From Hydrogenophaga sp. NFH-34 (lineage in GTDB: Bacteria > Pseudomonadota > Gammaproteobacteria > Burkholderiales > Burkholderiaceae_C): DNA of 64,000 bases. The notes under the pieces were generated by a model that saw only the letters and a list, made by a program, of their open reading frames with translations, ran no database searches and was not told the origin of the DNA. The position numbers were made by a program, and so were the translations under genes. Location of the stretch: positions 124,001-188,000 of the forward strand of contig NZ_JACBGE010000007.1 of assembly GCF_021401345.1 (NCBI RefSeq), read 5' to 3'. Each line of letters starts with the position of its first letter. Positions within the stretch are counted from its first letter, which is position 1. This document shows, one piece after another, positions 19,109 to 29,583 of this stretch.

Positions 19109-19930
19109 TCAGTCGCGGAAAACGGGGGGCCGCCGTTCGCGGGCTGCGGCACCGGCTTCGGCCAGGTCTTGCGAATACAGCATGGCGGCGTTCCAGGTGG
19201 CCACGTGGTCGAGCCCGTCGGCGATGCGGTGATCGCGAGCGTGGTTGAGCATGTGCTTGGTGCCGCGCAGTGCCAGCGGCGACTTGGCCGCGAGCGTGCG
19301 GGCCACGTCGTGCACGCCGGCCTGCAAGGCCTCGTCGCTGGCGAAGCACCGATTGACCAGGCGCAGCGAAGCCGCTTCGTCCGCCTCGACGCGCCGGCCG
19401 GTGTAGGTCATCTCGCGCGCCGTGCCTTCGCCCACCAGGCGCGGCAGGCGCTGCAGGGTGCCCACGTCGGCCACCAGGCCGACATCGATTTCCTTCACGC
19501 AGAACCAGGCGTTGACGCTGGCGTAGCGCAGATCGCAGGCGGCGATGATGTCGATGCCGCCCCCCACGCAGGCCGCGTGCACCGAAGCGATCACCGGCTT
19601 GGCACAGCGCTCGATGGCGGTGACGGTGTCCTGGATGTCGAGGATGTGTTCACGCAGGCGTTCGCGGGCGCGGCCTTCGCAGCGGTCCTGCGTGAGCTTC
19701 TGCAGCTCGGCAAAGGTCGCGAGGTCGAGGCCGGCACAGAAGTGGCGCCCGCGCGCTTCCAGAATGCCCACCCGCGCCGCGTCGGTGCGGCCGAGCCAGC
19801 GCATGGCCTCGCGCAGTTCGTCCCACATGCGCAGGTTGATGGCGTTGGCCTTGGCGGGGCGGTTGAGCGCGATGCGCGCGATGCCGGCGTCCAGGCTGAC
19901 GGCCAGGGTCTCGAAGTCGGGGGGGGACAT
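19109..19930 (-). CDS. Crotonase-fold protein, ECH1-like dienoyl-CoA isomerase
   Basis: 273 residues. Oxyanion-hole motifs are present (GRHFCAGLDL; ACVGGGIDIIAACDLRYAS). The stretch KEIDVGLVADVGTLQRLP places acidic residues where the ECH1 family has its two catalytic acids, matching delta3,5-delta2,4-dienoyl-CoA isomerase and not a plain hydratase. Such an enzyme handles acyl chains with double bonds at odd positions. It is followed by the TRAP binding protein and preceded (3-base gap) by another crotonase. Confidence 0.75.
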   Translation of the reverse strand: MSPPDFETLAVSLDAGIARIALNRPAKANAINLRMWDELREAMRWLGRTDAARVGILEARGRHFCAGLDLATFAELQKLTQDRCEGRARERLREHILDIQDTVTAIERCAKPVIASVHAACVGGGIDIIAACDLRYASVNAWFCVKEIDVGLVADVGTLQRLPRLVGEGTAREMTYTGRRVEADEAASLRLVNRCFASDEALQAGVHDVARTLAAKSPLALRGTKHMLNHARDHRIADGLDHVATWNAAMLYSQDLAEAGAAARERRPPVFRD

Positions 19931-19933
19931 GGC

Positions 19934-20734
19934 TCAGGTCTCCGGCACGAAGCGCGGGGCGCGTTTTTCCAGGAAGGCGCGCACGCCTTCGCGCGCGTCG
20001 GCGCTGGCCCCGCTGGCCACCATGCCCAGGTGCTCCATCGCCAGTTGCTGGTGCAGCGTGTGGTGTGCGGCCTGGTCCACCAGGGTCTTGATGCGGGCGA
20101 GCGATCCGCCCGCGCCCTGGGCCAGCGCGCGCACCAGCGCCTGCGCGGCGGGCAGCAGCGCGTCGTCAGCGTGCACCTCGGCCACCAGGCCAGCGGCCAG
20201 GCACTGGGCGGCGTCCAGCGGCTGGTTGGTGAACAGGATGTGTTTGGCACGCATCGGGCCGACCAGGCGGGTGAGCGCCCAGGACACGCCCACGTCGGGA
20301 CTGAGGCCGATGGCCGAGTAGCCGCCGCGCAGCTTCATGGAGCGCGCCGCGAGCACGATGTCGGCGCACAGCGCCACACCGATGCCCCCGCCGCCGAGCG
20401 AACCCTGCACGGCGCTGACCACGGGGGCGGGCAGGTGGCTCAGGGTGTGGATGGCTGCGTGCAGCGGGGGAATGCCCTGGTCGAGCAGGGCGGCCATGTC
20501 GGCGGCGGCGGCGAAGCCGCGGATGTCGCCGCCGGCACAGAAGTGCGGCCCTTGCGCGGTCAGGAGCACGGCGCGCACGGTGCCACGCTGCTGTGCGGCG
20601 GCGACTTCGCCGACCGCCTCGACGAAGGCAGCGCCGGTGGCGTCGTCGAGCACGTTGGCCTGTTCGGGCCGGTTGAGGGTGAGGGTGGCGACGTGGTCGC
20701 GGATGTCCAGCAGGATGGGGGGCGTCATGGTCAT
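19934..20734 (-). CDS. Enoyl-CoA hydratase/isomerase family protein
   Basis: 266 residues. Crotonase motifs: PHFCAGGDIRGF and SLGGGGIGVALCADIVLA. The second catalytic region reads GLSPDVGVSW, with an aspartate as in PaaG-type isomerases and no glutamate, so isomerase activity is more likely than hydration. ATG 20734 is chosen; the frame stays open to a TTG at 20755. First gene of the minus-strand operon, with a predicted transcription start near 20776 from the conserved regulon promoter, leaving a 40-base leader. Confidence 0.8.
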   Translation of the reverse strand: MTMTPPILLDIRDHVATLTLNRPEQANVLDDATGAAFVEAVGEVAAAQQRGTVRAVLLTAQGPHFCAGGDIRGFAAAADMAALLDQGIPPLHAAIHTLSHLPAPVVSAVQGSLGGGGIGVALCADIVLAARSMKLRGGYSAIGLSPDVGVSWALTRLVGPMRAKHILFTNQPLDAAQCLAAGLVAEVHADDALLPAAQALVRALAQGAGGSLARIKTLVDQAAHHTLHQQLAMEHLGMVASGASADAREGVRAFLEKRAPRFVPET

Positions 20735-20782
20735 TTCGGGCCGGGGCGCGCGCAAGGAGGAACGTCACGCCGATGGCGGGAC

Positions 20783-20824
20783 AGTGTGGAAGCGCGCGGG
20801 GTGGGCGTCTTGCGTCGACTGGCT
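20783..20824 (-). promoter_or_regulatory. Regulon promoter module, site 1 (minus-strand crotonase operon)
   Basis: Box AGCCAGTCGACGCAAGAC (20807-20824), 18-bp gap, -10-like CACACT (20783-20788), read on the minus strand. Drives the genes from 20734 down to 16171. Back to back with site 2, 37 bp away. Confidence 0.8.
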
Positions 20825-20861
20825 GGAAGCCGGGCAGGGTTTGTGCGGATAGGGGCGGCGC

Positions 20862-20903
20862 AGCCATTGGGCGCAAGACGGTCGGGCGCGTGGTGGGCAC
20901 ACT
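20862..20903 (+). promoter_or_regulatory. Regulon promoter module, site 2 (DUF2889 gene)
   Basis: Box AGCCATTGGGCGCAAGAC (20862-20879), 18-bp gap, CACACT (20898-20903). Predicted start near 20910, 47 bases before the DUF2889 gene. Confidence 0.8.
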
Positions 20904-20956
20904 GGTGAGCCACCGGGCGCGTGCTGCGCGCCGTTTCCTGCCGAGGAGTTTTTCGC

Positions 20957-21514
20957 ATGCCCCTGCCGCCGCCCGACTGCCCGCGAGAACCCAGCCAGCA
21001 GCGCCAGATCCGCATCGAGGGTTTCCGGCGCGCGGACGGTCTCTGGGACGTGGAAGGGCATCTGTTGGACACGCTGCCGCACGACGTGCAGGTCGGGGGT
21101 GGTCTGCGGCGCGCGGGCGAGCCGATGCATGCCATGGCACTGCGCCTGACGGTGGACCTGCAGGCCAGCATCCGGGCGGCGGTGGCGGTGTCCGATGCGC
21201 ACCCCTTTGCCGGGGTGTGCGGGCGCATCACGCCGGCCTACGAACAACTGGTGGGTTTGCGCGTGGGGCCGGGGTTTCGGCGCCAGGTGCGCGCGCTGTT
21301 CCCGCCTTCTGCGGGCTGCACGCACCTGAGCGAGCTGGTGCTGGCGCTGGGCACGGGCGTGCTGCAGACGCTGGCCACCGCGCTGCACCGCGACCCGGCG
21401 GTCAAACCGTTCAGCCTGGATGGCTGCCACGCGCTGATGACCGACGGGCCCGTGGTGCGGCAGTTCCATCCCCGCTGGTACCGCGGGGTGGACGCGCTGC
21501 CGCCTGCGGCCTGA
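20957..21514 (+). CDS. DUF2889 domain protein
   Basis: 185 residues, unknown function. It matches the DUF2889 pattern from memory of the family: an N-terminal RQIRIEGFRRADGLWDVEGHLLDT, a central HAMALRLTVD, and a conserved GxAGCTHLSEL-type region (here SAGCTHLSELVLALG). No signal peptide or membrane segment. ATG 20957 has GAGGAG at 20943-20948. It is controlled by its own copy of the regulon promoter, so a role in the acyl-CoA pathway is likely, but the chemistry is unknown. Confidence 0.8.
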   Translation: MPLPPPDCPREPSQQRQIRIEGFRRADGLWDVEGHLLDTLPHDVQVGGGLRRAGEPMHAMALRLTVDLQASIRAAVAVSDAHPFAGVCGRITPAYEQLVGLRVGPGFRRQVRALFPPSAGCTHLSELVLALGTGVLQTLATALHRDPAVKPFSLDGCHALMTDGPVVRQFHPRWYRGVDALPPAA

Positions 21515-21529
21515 GCGGAAGCGGCGGCT

Positions 21530-22354
21530 TCAGGCGCTCCCTGCCGGCGGGGGCGCCACGCCGTAGCTGCGGGCCATGCCGGCGCGCACGTCCATCTGTA
21601 CGCCGTAGGGCGGGATGGGGTAGCGCAGGCCGTTGGCCGCCAGCCGCTCGACCCCCGCGATCGCCTGGGCCAACTGGGCCGGCCGCAGCGCCAGCAGCAG
21701 TTCGTCGTCGGGCACGCCGCCGTAGCGCCGTTCGGGAAAACACGGCAGCGCGAGGCTGGGTTCGCCCGTGGCCAGGGCCCGCCCCCACGAATCGGCGCAG
21801 GCCGATTCCCCCACCGCGCCCCATTCGAGGCGGCGGTAGCCGGCCCATTGCAGACCGTTGATCAGCAGGATCATCTGCGCCGGGTTGGCGTAGACCAGTG
21901 CGATGTCGGGATCGGGCAGGCGGCCCGCGTTCAGCGGCGACACGGCCATGGCGGCGTAGCGACCGTGCGGCGCGCAGTGCATGGCGCGCTGGTGGGCGGC
22001 GGCGTCGGCGGGCGTGGCGAACCACACGCCCACGAAGGGCGTGCCTTGTTCGAAAGCCTCGTCGCGTGGTGACAGGCCCAGCACGGCGCTGCACTGCGGC
22101 CCGACCAGATCGGCGGCGGTGATGCCGACGGTCTGGCCGAGCCGGGCCGCCTGGCCGACGATCTGGTCGGCGGTGTGGATGCCGGTCGGGCGGCGCAGGC
22201 GGGGCACGCTCTGCAGATCGGCCTCGTGTGGAAACAGCTTCATCGCCACGGGCGTGGTCTTGAGGCGCAGCAGGCGAAACAGCGCTTCGGTCAGTACGGC
22301 GCCGTCGGGTGGGGTGGTCTCGGGCGGGGCGGGGTGGGGCGTGGGGTCGGTCAT
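21530..22354 (-). CDS. DUF169 family protein
   Basis: 274 residues, unknown function. DUF169-type features: LKTTPVAMKLF near the N terminus, GPQCSAVLGLSP with a conserved cysteine, and PDIALVYANPAQMILLINGLQW. A second cysteine pair lies around GESACADSWG and LALPCFPERRYGG. Cytoplasmic. The start codon coincides with the predicted transcription start from the promoter module at 22361-22402, so the message is probably leaderless. Convergent with the DUF2889 gene and divergent from the ligase gene. Confidence 0.78.
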   Translation of the reverse strand: MTDPTPHPAPPETTPPDGAVLTEALFRLLRLKTTPVAMKLFPHEADLQSVPRLRRPTGIHTADQIVGQAARLGQTVGITAADLVGPQCSAVLGLSPRDEAFEQGTPFVGVWFATPADAAAHQRAMHCAPHGRYAAMAVSPLNAGRLPDPDIALVYANPAQMILLINGLQWAGYRRLEWGAVGESACADSWGRALATGEPSLALPCFPERRYGGVPDDELLLALRPAQLAQAIAGVERLAANGLRYPIPPYGVQMDVRAGMARSYGVAPPPAGSA

Positions 22355-22360
22355 GGGCGC

Positions 22361-22402
22361 AGTGTCTGGCGCGGGGCGGGCCAGGTCTTGTGCCCAGTGG
22401 CT
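22361..22402 (-). promoter_or_regulatory. Regulon promoter module, site 3 (DUF169 gene)
   Basis: Box AGCCACTGGGCACAAGAC (22385-22402), 18-bp gap, GACACT (22361-22366), minus strand. A start seven bases downstream of the hexamer falls on the A of the DUF169 ATG at 22354. Confidence 0.8.
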
Positions 22403-22482
22403 GCGCGGGGGCGCTGACCGCGTTCACCCCGGAGCGGTGGTGATGCGCAGGTGACGGGGGCGACCAAGCCCCGCGGTCCGGT

Positions 22483-22524
22483 AGCCAGTTGGCACAAGAC
22501 CGCGCTGATCCCCTTGCCTAGGAT
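22483..22524 (+). promoter_or_regulatory. Regulon promoter module, site 4 (ligase-SDR-SDR-ACAD operon)
   Basis: Box AGCCAGTTGGCACAAGAC (22483-22500), 18-bp gap, TAGGAT (22519-22524). Predicted start near 22531, 57 bases before the ligase gene. Divergent from site 3. Confidence 0.82.
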
Positions 22525-22587
22525 GGCCCGCACGCTGGCTGGACGGTGGTCGTTCACGCCGGTGACCAACACGGAGACAGCCGCCTC

Positions 22588-24195
22588 ATGAGCGCCACCG
22601 CCACCCCTTCCGACCTCCACGCCCCGTCGGCCCTCGACATGAACCTGATCGAACGGGTCTGCGTGGGCGACATCATCCAGCGTTCCGCCGACGTCTACCC
22701 CGACCGGATCGCGCTCGTGGACGGCGAGCGCCGGCTCAGCTATGCCGAATTCAATGCCCGGGTCGACCAGCTCGGCCACGCCCTGCTGGGCCTGGGCCTG
22801 CAGCACCAGGACATCGTGGCCCTGGCCGCGCGCAACCGGCTGGAAATGCTGATCACCTATTTCGCCTGCGCCCGCGCCGGCCTGATCTGCATGCCGATCA
22901 ACCTCGGCCTGCGCGCAAGCGAGATCGCGTTCTGCCTGCGCGATGCGCGGGCGCGCGTGCTGATCGCCGAACACGCGCTGCGCGACGTGGTCGAGGCGGC
23001 CCGGCAGGAAGCGCCGCCGGAGCTGGCGCACGTGTTCTGGTTCGGCGGCGGGTCGCCCGCGCCGGCCGAAGACTTCGATGCGCTGCTGGCCTCGGGCCAG
23101 ACCGGACCGCTGGAAGTGCTGGTGCGCGACCGCGACGTGGTGCAACTGCTCTACACCAGCGGCACCACGGCCAACCCCAAGGGCGTGCTCACCAGCCACG
23201 TGGCGGTGACCATCGCCGGCCTGTCCAACGCCATCGTGCACCAGTGCACGCCCGACATGTCGGCGCTGGTCGGTCTGCCGCTGTTCCACTGCGCGATGCT
23301 CAATTCCGTGGCGATGCCGTTCCTGACGGTGGGTGGCAAGCTGGTGCTGACTCAGGGCTTCGATCCGGCCGACAGCGCACGCCTGATCGACGAACACCAG
23401 ATCAACGTGATGGTGCTGCTGCCCATGATGTACGGCGTCTGGCTCAGCGACCCGGCCTACCGGGGCCGCACCTTCCCGTCGATGAAGCGCGCCATGTACG
23501 CCATGGCGCCCATGCCGCCGGAGCGGCTGGAGGCGATCCACGGCATGTTCCCCAACGCCGACGTGGTGCTGGGGTCGGGCCAGACCGAGTTCACGCCGGC
23601 CACCTGCGTGCAGCGGCCCGAACACCAGTGGTCCAAGGCGGCGACCTGGGGCACGGCCACGGTGATGACGCGCGTGGCCATCATGGACGAGGACGGCCGG
23701 CTGCTGCCGCGCGGCGAGACCGGCGAGATCGTCTACCGCGGCCCGCAGGGCATGCAGGGCTACCTGAACCTGCCGGCGGAAAACCACAAGAGCTTCCGCC
23801 ACGGCTGGTTCCACAGCGGCGACGTGGCCCACATCGACGAGGACGGCGCCATCTGGTTCAAGGACCGCTACAAGGACGTGATCAAGTCCGGAGGTGAGAA
23901 CGTGGCCAGCATCGAGGTCGAGCGCTGCCTGCTGCAGCACCCGGCCGTGGCCGACGTGGCGGTGATCGGCGCGCCGCACGAACGCTGGGGCGAGGCGGTG
24001 GTGGCCAGCGTGGTGCTGGCGCCCGGGCAGCAGGCCGACGAGGCCGCGCTGATCGCGCATTGCCGCGAACACCTGGGCGGCTTCAAGGTGCCCAAGGCGG
24101 TGGTGATCGTCAGCGAGTTTCCGCGCACCGGCACCGGCAAGATCCAGAAGCACCTGATCCGTGCCGAACTGAAGGGCCTGTTCGATGCCGCCTGA
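22588..24195 (+). CDS. AMP-forming acyl-CoA ligase
   Basis: 535 residues. Activates a carboxylic acid to its CoA thioester. AMP-binding loop YTSGTTANPKG at residues 189-199, then GSGQTEFTP, WFHSGDVAHIDEDGAIWFKDR, KSGGENVASIEVE and the C-terminal TGTGKIQKHL with the catalytic lysine. ATG 22588 is chosen over an upstream GTG at 22546 because GGAGAC sits at 22573-22578. First gene of a four-gene operon; its end overlaps the next gene by 11 bases. Confidence 0.88.
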   Translation: MSATATPSDLHAPSALDMNLIERVCVGDIIQRSADVYPDRIALVDGERRLSYAEFNARVDQLGHALLGLGLQHQDIVALAARNRLEMLITYFACARAGLICMPINLGLRASEIAFCLRDARARVLIAEHALRDVVEAARQEAPPELAHVFWFGGGSPAPAEDFDALLASGQTGPLEVLVRDRDVVQLLYTSGTTANPKGVLTSHVAVTIAGLSNAIVHQCTPDMSALVGLPLFHCAMLNSVAMPFLTVGGKLVLTQGFDPADSARLIDEHQINVMVLLPMMYGVWLSDPAYRGRTFPSMKRAMYAMAPMPPERLEAIHGMFPNADVVLGSGQTEFTPATCVQRPEHQWSKAATWGTATVMTRVAIMDEDGRLLPRGETGEIVYRGPQGMQGYLNLPAENHKSFRHGWFHSGDVAHIDEDGAIWFKDRYKDVIKSGGENVASIEVERCLLQHPAVADVAVIGAPHERWGEAVVASVVLAPGQQADEAALIAHCREHLGGFKVPKAVVIVSEFPRTGTGKIQKHLIRAELKGLFDAA

Positions 24196-24991
24196 GTCGC
24201 CCCCCGATCTGGGGCCGCTGGACTTTGGCGCCCTGTTTCACCTGCGCGGCAAGACCGCGCTGATCACCGGCGCTTCCAGCGGCATCGGCTTGCACGTGGC
24301 GCAGCTGTATGCCCGTGCCGGCGCGGCGGTGGCCCTGGCCGCCCGCCGGGTCGACCGCATCGAGGCCGCCGCGCAGGCGCTGCGCGCGGCGGGCCACCGC
24401 GCCTGCGCCGTGCCGATGGACCTGCTCGACGACGCCAGCATCGTGGCCGCCTTCGACAGCGCCGAGGCGCAACTGGGCGCGCCGCTGAACCTGTTGTTCA
24501 ACAACGCCGGCGTGTTGTATGCCGCCCGCTTCGTCGACCAGGACATGGCCGAGGTGGACAGGGTGCTGGACACCAACCTGCGGGGCAATTTCCGCGTGGC
24601 GCAGGAAGCGGCGCGGCGCATGGGCGCGCGGCGTGACGGCGTCATCGTCAACGTCGCGTCCACCGCCGCCTTCGGCACCGGCGCCCAGCTGTCGAGCTAC
24701 TGCGCGTCCAAGGCGGGGCTGGCGCACCTCACCCGCATCCTGGCGCTGGAACTGGCTTCGCGCGGCATCCGGGTCAACGCCCTGTGCCCGGGCAACTTCG
24801 ACACCGACATGGCCGAGACTTTCCGCGACAAGGGCTTCGACCAGAACCTGATCGCGCGCACGCCGCTGCGCCGCTTCGGCCAGTTGCCCGACCTGGACGG
24901 CGCGGCGCTGCTGCTGGCGTCCGACGCCGGGCGCTACATGACCGGTGTGGCCCTTCCCGTCGACGGCGGGCAACTGCTGAGCTGGATGTGA
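24185..24991 (+). CDS. Short-chain dehydrogenase/reductase
   Basis: 268 residues, classical SDR. Cofactor motif TGASSGIG (about residues 31-38), NNAG, catalytic serine in NVASTAAFG, and the YCASK active-site motif. The C terminus GVALPVDGGQLLSWM is typical. Likely oxidises or reduces a hydroxy/keto group of an acyl-CoA. The N-terminal 20 residues are proline-rich and lie within the overlap with the ligase gene. Translationally coupled to it. Confidence 0.85.
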   Translation: MPPESPPDLGPLDFGALFHLRGKTALITGASSGIGLHVAQLYARAGAAVALAARRVDRIEAAAQALRAAGHRACAVPMDLLDDASIVAAFDSAEAQLGAPLNLLFNNAGVLYAARFVDQDMAEVDRVLDTNLRGNFRVAQEAARRMGARRDGVIVNVASTAAFGTGAQLSSYCASKAGLAHLTRILALELASRGIRVNALCPGNFDTDMAETFRDKGFDQNLIARTPLRRFGQLPDLDGAALLLASDAGRYMTGVALPVDGGQLLSWM

Positions 24992-24995
24992 CCCC

Positions 24996-25862
24996 ATGCC
25001 GACCGCTTTCGATCCTTCCCTGGCCCTGAAACCCGGCGGCATCGCAGTCATCACCGGCGCGGCCAGTGGCTTCGGCCGCGAACTGGCGCTGCTGTGCGCA
25101 GCCGCCGGCCTGCAACTGGTGCTGGCCGATGTCGACGAAGCCGGGCTGGCGCAGACCGTGGCCCTGACCGGCCTGCCGCCTGCGGCGGTGCTGGCGCAGC
25201 CCTGCAACGTGGCCGACGCCGGCGAGGTGGACCGCCTGGCAGCGCGGGCGCACGAACGCTTCGGCGCGGTGCACCTGCTGTTCAACAACGCCGGCGTGAT
25301 CGCCGCCGGCCCGTCGTGGAAGGCCACGCCGCAGGACTGGCAGTGGGTGTTCGGCGTCAACGTCATGGGCGTGGCCCACGGCATCCGCAGCTTCGTGCCG
25401 GGCATGCTGGCGCAGGGCGAGCCGGCCTGGGTGGTCAACACCGCCTCGGTGGCGGGCCTGGTGTGCCCGCCCGAGCTCGGCGTCTACGCGGCCAGCAAGC
25501 ACGCGGTGGTGGCGCTGTCCGAATGCCTGCACCACGAGCTGGCCGGCAGCGGCCAGCCGGTGGGCGTGTCGGTGCTCTGCCCCGCCTACGTCGACACCGG
25601 CATCGCCGACGCCTTTCGCCACCGGCCGGCCGAGCTGGCCGAGCGCAACCCCGACGACGCGGCCTTCCTGGCGCGCACCAAGGTGGCCATGCAGGCGGGT
25701 CGCCTGAGCGCCCGCGACGTCGCCCAGCGCACGCTGGACGGGGTGCGCGAGGGGCGCTTCTACATCCTTTCACACCGCAGCGCGGCCGCCGGGGTGGAAA
25801 GCCGCCTGCGCGCCTTCCTGGCGGGGGGCGCTCCCGACAACCCGCTGGCGGGCGTGGGCTGA
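24996..25862 (+). CDS. Short-chain dehydrogenase/reductase
   Basis: 288 residues. TGAASGFG cofactor motif, [10 protein letters not shown], and active-site YAASK. The C-terminal extension ([30 protein letters not shown]) is characteristic of SDRs found in acyl-CoA and steroid-like catabolic clusters and resembles that of the SDR at 34025. Starts four bases after the previous SDR gene. Substrate unknown. Confidence 0.83.
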   Translation: MPTAFDPSLALKPGGIAVITGAASGFGRELALLCAAAGLQLVLADVDEAGLAQTVALTGLPPAAVLAQPCNVADAGEVDRLAARAHERFGAVHLLFNNAGVIAAGPSWKATPQDWQWVFGVNVMGVAHGIRSFVPGMLAQGEPAWVVNTASVAGLVCPPELGVYAASKHAVVALSECLHHELAGSGQPVGVSVLCPAYVDTGIADAFRHRPAELAERNPDDAAFLARTKVAMQAGRLSARDVAQRTLDGVREGRFYILSHRSAAAGVESRLRAFLAGGAPDNPLAGVG

Positions 25863-25914
25863 GCCCGCCGCACCGCACCGGCCTTCTTTTCCCCACCGAA
25901 CCCCGGATCCTCCC

Positions 25915-27135
<1,221 letters not shown>

Positions 27136-27240
27136 GGTCCCGGCGCCTGGCCGGGCGGGCCGCAGCGCAGTGTTCGGACCTGGGGTTAACCCTCGATCTG
27201 CCCGCCTGCCGGAACGCTGTCACCCAGGTGCGTATCCGAT

Positions 27241-27282
27241 AGCCATTTGACACAAGACAATGACCAGGGGGGTGCCTACACT
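27241..27282 (+). promoter_or_regulatory. Regulon promoter module, site 5 (araC-type gene)
   Basis: Box AGCCATTTGACACAAGAC (27241-27258), 18-bp gap, TACACT (27277-27282). It lies in the gap 27136-27370 ahead of the regulator gene; predicted start near 27289. Implies autoregulation. Confidence 0.82.
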
Positions 27283-27370
27283 GGAAGCCAGACCGGGATA
27301 ACCCGGCTGGTGGCAGACAACGAGCCGTCAGGCAGGCCCCGAGCGTGCCGACGGCCACCAGGAGACAACG

Positions 27371-28210
27371 ATGCGTATTGACCAGGATCGTCCGTACGCG
27401 ATCAGTGCGCGGGGCATCACCAGCGCCGAACGTGTGATGTGGATCACCCCTGATCGCGTGTTTTATGCCGGGCTGCTCGGCACGCCCACCACCCGCAACT
27501 ACGGGGCGCTGTTCGTTTACGTGGCGCTCGACAGCGAGGTGAAGCTGAGCATCGACGGGCAGGCGTGGCAGAGCGGCAATGTCGCGGTGCTGCAGCCTTA
27601 CACCAGCCACCGCGTTGCCTGCGACGCGCGCCACGTGGTCACGGTCATGATGGAGCCCGAATCGGTCGACATGGCGCGCCTGCCCGGGTGGCTGCGCGAC
27701 AACCAGGGCGTGATCGAGGCCGAAGAATTCCGCCGCCGCGTGCTGCGGGCGCACCAGGAAATCTTGCGCAACGGCCACCAGGCCGACGCCCCGATGTTCG
27801 ATTTCGACGAACTGGTGTTCGGCACCCGCCTGCCGGCGCGCTCGGTGGACCCGCGCATTGCCCAGGTGCTGGAGCGTATCCGCACCGACCCGTCGAGCCA
27901 GGCGCTGGCCCAGGACTGTGCCGAACAGGTGCACCTGTCGTTCTCCCGATTCCTGCACCTCTTCAAAAGCGAGGTGGGGGCATCGTTCCGGAGCTTCCGC
28001 ACCTGGAAGCGCGCGCGCAGCCTGCTGCACTACGTGGTGGACCAGCGCTCCACCCTCACCGACGTGGCGCTGGGCGCGGGCTATCCCGATTCCACCCACT
28101 TCAGCCACTCCATCCGGCAGGTCTACGGGCTCAAGCCCAAGGACATCTTTGCCGGTTCGCGCAAGCTGCGCGTGATCGGCCCGGGCCAGCCCCAGGGCCA
28201 GTACGCCTGA
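27371..28210 (+). CDS. AraC-family transcriptional regulator (candidate regulon activator)
   Basis: 279 residues. The N-terminal part (to about 160) looks like a cupin-type ligand-binding domain: LSIDGQAWQSGNVAVLQPYTSH. The C-terminal AraC DNA-binding domain has two helix-turn-helix units: about 179-200 (ALAQDCAEQVHLSFSRFLHLF) and about 228-251 (LTDVALGAGYPDSTHFSHSI), followed by GLKPKDIF. It is the only regulator in the catabolic island and carries the conserved box in its own promoter, so it is the leading candidate to bind all thirteen boxes. The inducer is unknown; an acyl-CoA or the growth substrate is a guess. AGGAGAC precedes the ATG. Confidence 0.9.
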   Translation: MRIDQDRPYAISARGITSAERVMWITPDRVFYAGLLGTPTTRNYGALFVYVALDSEVKLSIDGQAWQSGNVAVLQPYTSHRVACDARHVVTVMMEPESVDMARLPGWLRDNQGVIEAEEFRRRVLRAHQEILRNGHQADAPMFDFDELVFGTRLPARSVDPRIAQVLERIRTDPSSQALAQDCAEQVHLSFSRFLHLFKSEVGASFRSFRTWKRARSLLHYVVDQRSTLTDVALGAGYPDSTHFSHSIRQVYGLKPKDIFAGSRKLRVIGPGQPQGQYA

Positions 28211-28371
28211 TCCGCCCAGGCGGTGCGGGGGACGCCCCGCCCATGGTCCGGCGCAGCCGGCCCCGTTCAGTCTGACCACGGACCCGCGCCCCCACCGGCA
28301 GCGGGCCGGGCGGGTGCGTGCCCGAGCGGCGTCCCCGGCCGGATGTTTTTCCATCCCTGTTGAGGGCCGCC

Positions 28372-29579
<1,208 letters not shown>

Positions 29580-29583
<4 letters not shown>

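Noticed and set aside
27180-27240. Second direct-repeat half-site upstream of the AraC box
   Set aside because: Weak CCCA and GACCA matches appear upstream of some boxes, but spacing and sequence are not consistent among the thirteen sites.
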